Shown here one piece after another: positions 61,333 through 64,000 of a DNA stretch of 64,000 nucleotides. Location: contig NZ_FUZA01000002.1 in NCBI RefSeq assembly GCF_900167945.1, positions 1,550,001-1,614,000 on the forward strand. The letters are read 5' to 3'. Each line of letters begins with the position of its first letter. The stretch's first letter is position 1. The translations under genes were made by a program, and so were the position numbers. Below the pieces are notes generated by a model that was not told the origin of the DNA, ran no database searches, and saw nothing but the letters and a program-made list of their open reading frames with translations. This stretch comes from Dyadobacter psychrophilus. GTDB lineage: Bacteria; Bacteroidota; Bacteroidia; Cytophagales; Spirosomataceae.

Positions 61333-63690
61333 CTATTCATTTCCAAGCGCCTCCACGGGGTTGCCGGTCGCAGCCTTGTAAGTTCTGGTACTGATAATCA
61401 ACCCGCCGAGAAGAAGAAGCACGCCAAAACAAAGTCCCAATGTTTCAAAGCCAATGTTAATATGATATGCAAAATTCATCAAGAACGCATAACCAGCCAA
61501 ATAACCGAGCGGTAGCGCAATAGCCCCCGCAATGCTAAGCAGTTTTACAAAATCCCGCGACAAAAGCCAGATGATCTGGGCAACCTCGGCGCCCATTACT
61601 TTGCGGATACCAACCTCCCTTATGCGAGTTTGGGTATTATAAGTCACCATTCCAAGCAGCCCTAGACAGGCGATTGAAAATGAAATACCCAGCAACAAAG
61701 CCATAAAGCTGATATCGTCAATATGGGCATGCCGTTCGTAGAGGAAGTCGTCGAACCATTTGCCTTCGAAAGTTTCGTAGGAATTAAGTTTTGTGTAAAT
61801 CTTTTCTGTTTCTGCCAAAACCCTGTCCTCTGATCCTGATGCGACTGCCACGTGCATATAGCGGAGTCCCGGAATCTCTGGTCTGAGAATAAGCGGTTTG
61901 ATTTCCCAATTGAAACTCTTGAAACGAAAGTCTTTTACAACCCCGGAAATCTCCACTTCCGTACTGTCATTCAACCAGATGGATTTACCCACGGCCGATT
62001 TGCTGTCGCCCAGACCAAATTTTTTAACGGCTTCTTCATTGATCAGGATCTGATGGCCCGCAGTGAATTTTTCTGGTAAATCTTTCCCGGCAACGAGCGT
62101 TAATTTCAATGTTTTCGTGAAATCCGGCGCTACATCGAAGATGAACGAAGTGACCGTGTTCTCGTCCGCTCGCTTGGTCTTAATGCGCTCCGTTGCTCCG
62201 TGGTGGCCAAATGGCTCGGATATACCCGAAACGTGCTCAACGCCAGCCAACTTGCCGATTTCGTTGGAAAGCCTTTCGTATGGAATGTTGTTTAGCGGGA
62301 TATTCAGCACATTTTTGTTTTGAAACCCATAATCACCGGTTGCCATGTAATATTGCTGGCGCATCATGGTCACCAATGCGATCATCGCAAGCAGAGAAAT
62401 ACTGAACTGCAAGACAATGAGCGTTTTGCGTAAAGATATACCCCGTATGATTTTTAGGCCGTTTCGGCTGCGGAGCACCTCTGCCGGCTGAAAATTAGAA
62501 AGCACTTTTGCAGGGATCAAGCCCGCCAGCAATCCGGCTGCAATGCTGAATGTGACAAACGATGCCCACAATTTCCAGTCCCAAACCACCCCACCGATCA
62601 GCCATTGCTGCACAAAAGCCATCGGCTTGACGAGTTCAAGCATAATGTAAGCAAGGCCTAATGCAAGCAGCGACAAAATAACCGATTCAGCCATAAATTG
62701 TCCTAACAGCTGCCACCGAAGCGCTCCGGACGTTTTGCGTATCCCAACCTCACGGGCGCGGCTCATGGATCTGGCCAGTGTAAGATTAATGTAATTGAAA
62801 GCCGCCATGATCAATGTGACCAGCCCGACGCTCATTTCGACTGTTAATCCGCTGAGTTGCGCCTCATACGTGCTGTTCATTAACTCCTCCATCGCCGGAG
62901 AAATCCTTGTGAGCGGTTGTGCGCGGAAACCGAGCGATTTTATCCCGCCAGGAGCCAGGCCAGCGCTTTCTCTTTTGCTAATTGCGGGAAGAATGTTTTG
63001 TAACTGATATTCTAAAATCCCCTGTTTTACAAGCACATATGTATAACTTTTCCCATATTCATTCCAGCCCTTACCCTCATCAAAAAGATTCATTTTGTCT
63101 TTGGGCAACGCAAATAAAATGTCAAACCGAAGGTGGCTGCGGGAAGTTGTATCAGCTATCACACCGGTAATGATCGAAGGCGCGATGCCGTCCTGCTCCA
63201 AAACCTGGCCGATCGGATCCTTTTTGCCGAAAAGCTTTTCAGCCGTTTGCTGGCTTATAACAGCAGTTCCCGGCCTGGTCGGAACATGTCCCTGCGCAAC
63301 CGGATAACCAAATATTTGAAAAAAGGAAGCGTCAACGGCGAATGTGAGAAAATCCAGGCGCTTCTCATTACCCAGCACTTCCCCGTAAGTCCTGACAATC
63401 CTTGCCGAATTTTCAACAAAGCCATAGTCTTTTTTGAGTGTTTCAGCCAAGGGTAATGGCGTCGTCGCAAAGGCCGTTTTGTCATCTTCCTTTGTATGGA
63501 CATCCGTTATAATCCGGTAGATACGGTCGCGGTTTGTGTGAAAATTATCGTAGTCGAGTGCTCCTTTGATGTGAGCAATTGCGAGGAAACAGACCATCAG
63601 CCCGGAAGCCAGCCCAAAAATATTGATGATCGAAAAAAGCCTGTGTTTCCAAATGCTCCTTACAGCAATTTTGAAGTAGTTCTGTAACAT
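61333..63690 (-). CDS. MacB/FtsX-type ABC transporter permease
   Basis: A 785-residue membrane protein with the layout of the long Bacteroidota permeases: an N-terminal helix (SIINIFGLASGLMVCFLAIAH), a MacB_PCD periplasmic domain, an FtsX core (VTLIMAAFNYINLTLARSMS, EVGIRKTSGALRWQLLGQFM), a second periplasmic domain and a second FtsX part (ISFSIACLGLLGMVTYNTQT, REVGIRKVMGAEV). Such permeases work with a separate ATPase in lipoprotein or peptide export or signalling. The ATPase is not in this window. TTCCGAA repeats lie before it. The 5' region is not part of an operon here. Confidence 0.93.
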   Translation of the reverse strand: MLQNYFKIAVRSIWKHRLFSIINIFGLASGLMVCFLAIAHIKGALDYDNFHTNRDRIYRIITDVHTKEDDKTAFATTPLPLAETLKKDYGFVENSARIVRTYGEVLGNEKRLDFLTFAVDASFFQIFGYPVAQGHVPTRPGTAVISQQTAEKLFGKKDPIGQVLEQDGIAPSIITGVIADTTSRSHLRFDILFALPKDKMNLFDEGKGWNEYGKSYTYVLVKQGILEYQLQNILPAISKRESAGLAPGGIKSLGFRAQPLTRISPAMEELMNSTYEAQLSGLTVEMSVGLVTLIMAAFNYINLTLARSMSRAREVGIRKTSGALRWQLLGQFMAESVILSLLALGLAYIMLELVKPMAFVQQWLIGGVVWDWKLWASFVTFSIAAGLLAGLIPAKVLSNFQPAEVLRSRNGLKIIRGISLRKTLIVLQFSISLLAMIALVTMMRQQYYMATGDYGFQNKNVLNIPLNNIPYERLSNEIGKLAGVEHVSGISEPFGHHGATERIKTKRADENTVTSFIFDVAPDFTKTLKLTLVAGKDLPEKFTAGHQILINEEAVKKFGLGDSKSAVGKSIWLNDSTEVEISGVVKDFRFKSFNWEIKPLILRPEIPGLRYMHVAVASGSEDRVLAETEKIYTKLNSYETFEGKWFDDFLYERHAHIDDISFMALLLGISFSIACLGLLGMVTYNTQTRIREVGIRKVMGAEVAQIIWLLSRDFVKLLSIAGAIALPLGYLAGYAFLMNFAYHINIGFETLGLCFGVLLLLGGLIISTRTYKAATGNPVEALGNE

Positions 63691-64000
63691 AGAATCGGTT
63701 TAGGTCGCTATTCAATGCATTTGTAAAACTTTTATACCATTTTCAAAAAGGAGCATCACGTGCTGTGAGAGCTATTTCAACCTTTCGGACTGTACGATTC
63801 CGAACGGAAGATGTTCGTTTTCCGAAGCGTCAGAAAGGATGCTGATTTGACTTATTACCACTTACGAAGTCGCTTACAGATATCGACACATTATTGATTT
63901 AACATAAATATTTGATTATCAATATTTTATCCCGAATAAGGAAGCAAAAATCACGCGGACTATTGCTGTAAAAAACACTGTCAAATAAAGCCGATCAGTC
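63691..64000. other. Intergenic end of window with repeated TTCCGAA
   Basis: No gene is visible in the last 310 nt. TTCCGAA occurs at 63798-63804 and 63820-63826, 22 nt apart, about 110 nt before the permease start. The end of the region is AT-rich. The promoter of the permease gene should be here; a clear consensus was not found. Confidence 0.4.

Noticed and set aside
1..64000. CRISPR array, rRNA operon, prophage or IS element
   Set aside because: No regular repeat-spacer pattern, no rRNA-like sequence, no transposase or phage structural gene was seen; the only mobile trace is the integrase stub.

Overview
The window looks like a chromosomal segment of a Bacteroidota bacterium of the Cytophagales, most like Dyadobacter or a close relative. 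The signs are: a C-terminal type IX secretion sorting domain on a giant subtilase; two LytS-type kinase plus LytTR regulator pairs; a one-protein hybrid sensor (propeller, kinase, receiver, AraC); PVC-type heme, ThuA, BNR-4 and GH28 proteins for carbohydrate use; near absence of Shine-Dalgarno sequences; and promoters of the Bacteroidota type (TTG, about 20 nt, TAnnTTTG). The genus is inferred from protein style only.

Layout. 0-2 kb: the end of a DEAD-box helicase gene, a CHRD lipoprotein and a BatE-like SH3 protein. 2.0-2.9 kb: a strange tRNA-Lys(TTT) locus with one intact gene flanked by two broken, GC-rich-insert copies, followed by the promoter and first 70 or so codons of a dead tyrosine integrase. 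3-6 kb: SRPBCC protein, O-methyltransferase, LytS/LytTR pair. 6-9.3 kb: a two-subunit molybdenum hydroxylase and an OsmC protein. 9.3-12.2 kb: an NTF2-like gene fragment, an ECF41 sigma factor, and a second LytTR pair whose kinase is frameshifted. 12.4-15.1 kb: Spy-like protein, PQQ-like propeller lipoprotein, alpha/beta hydrolase lipoprotein. 15.4-19.6 kb: the hybrid sensor. 19.8-24.5 kb: an internally deleted serine hydrolase, membrane proteins, two VOC proteins, RidA, EthD, and a CrtO-like protein. 24.6-33.0 kb: GH28, Gfo/Idh/MocA oxidoreductase, MlrC-type protein, glycine-zipper lipoprotein, RibD-type reductase, M28 peptidase. 33.1-35.5 kb: XRE-DUF4870 regulator, spore-photoproduct-lyase-like radical SAM enzyme, second RibD-type reductase.

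35.6-40.7 kb is a small defence island: a SymE-like protein, an XRE-ImmA/IrrE plus DUF4411 (PIN) toxin-antitoxin-like pair, and an AT-rich AAA15 ATPase plus DUF4435 (Toprim) pair that matches the layout of the PARIS anti-phage system. PARIS effectors are reported to cut tRNA-Lys, which makes the rearranged tRNA-Lys locus 35 kb away worth a second look, although the link is only an inference.

41-52.9 kb: DUF1304 protein, then ThuA, BNR-4, methyltransferase, an HxlR/NmrA divergent pair with a readable operator-promoter, a 1150-residue PVC-type cytochrome, an SGNH hydrolase, AraC regulator and aldo/keto reductase. 53-64 kb: a VWA protein, an 1800-residue T9SS-secreted subtilase, and a MacB/FtsX-type permease. 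Five genes in the window are visibly broken (integrase, NTF2-like, LytS kinase, serine hydrolase, MFS-like transporter), two or three by internal deletion.
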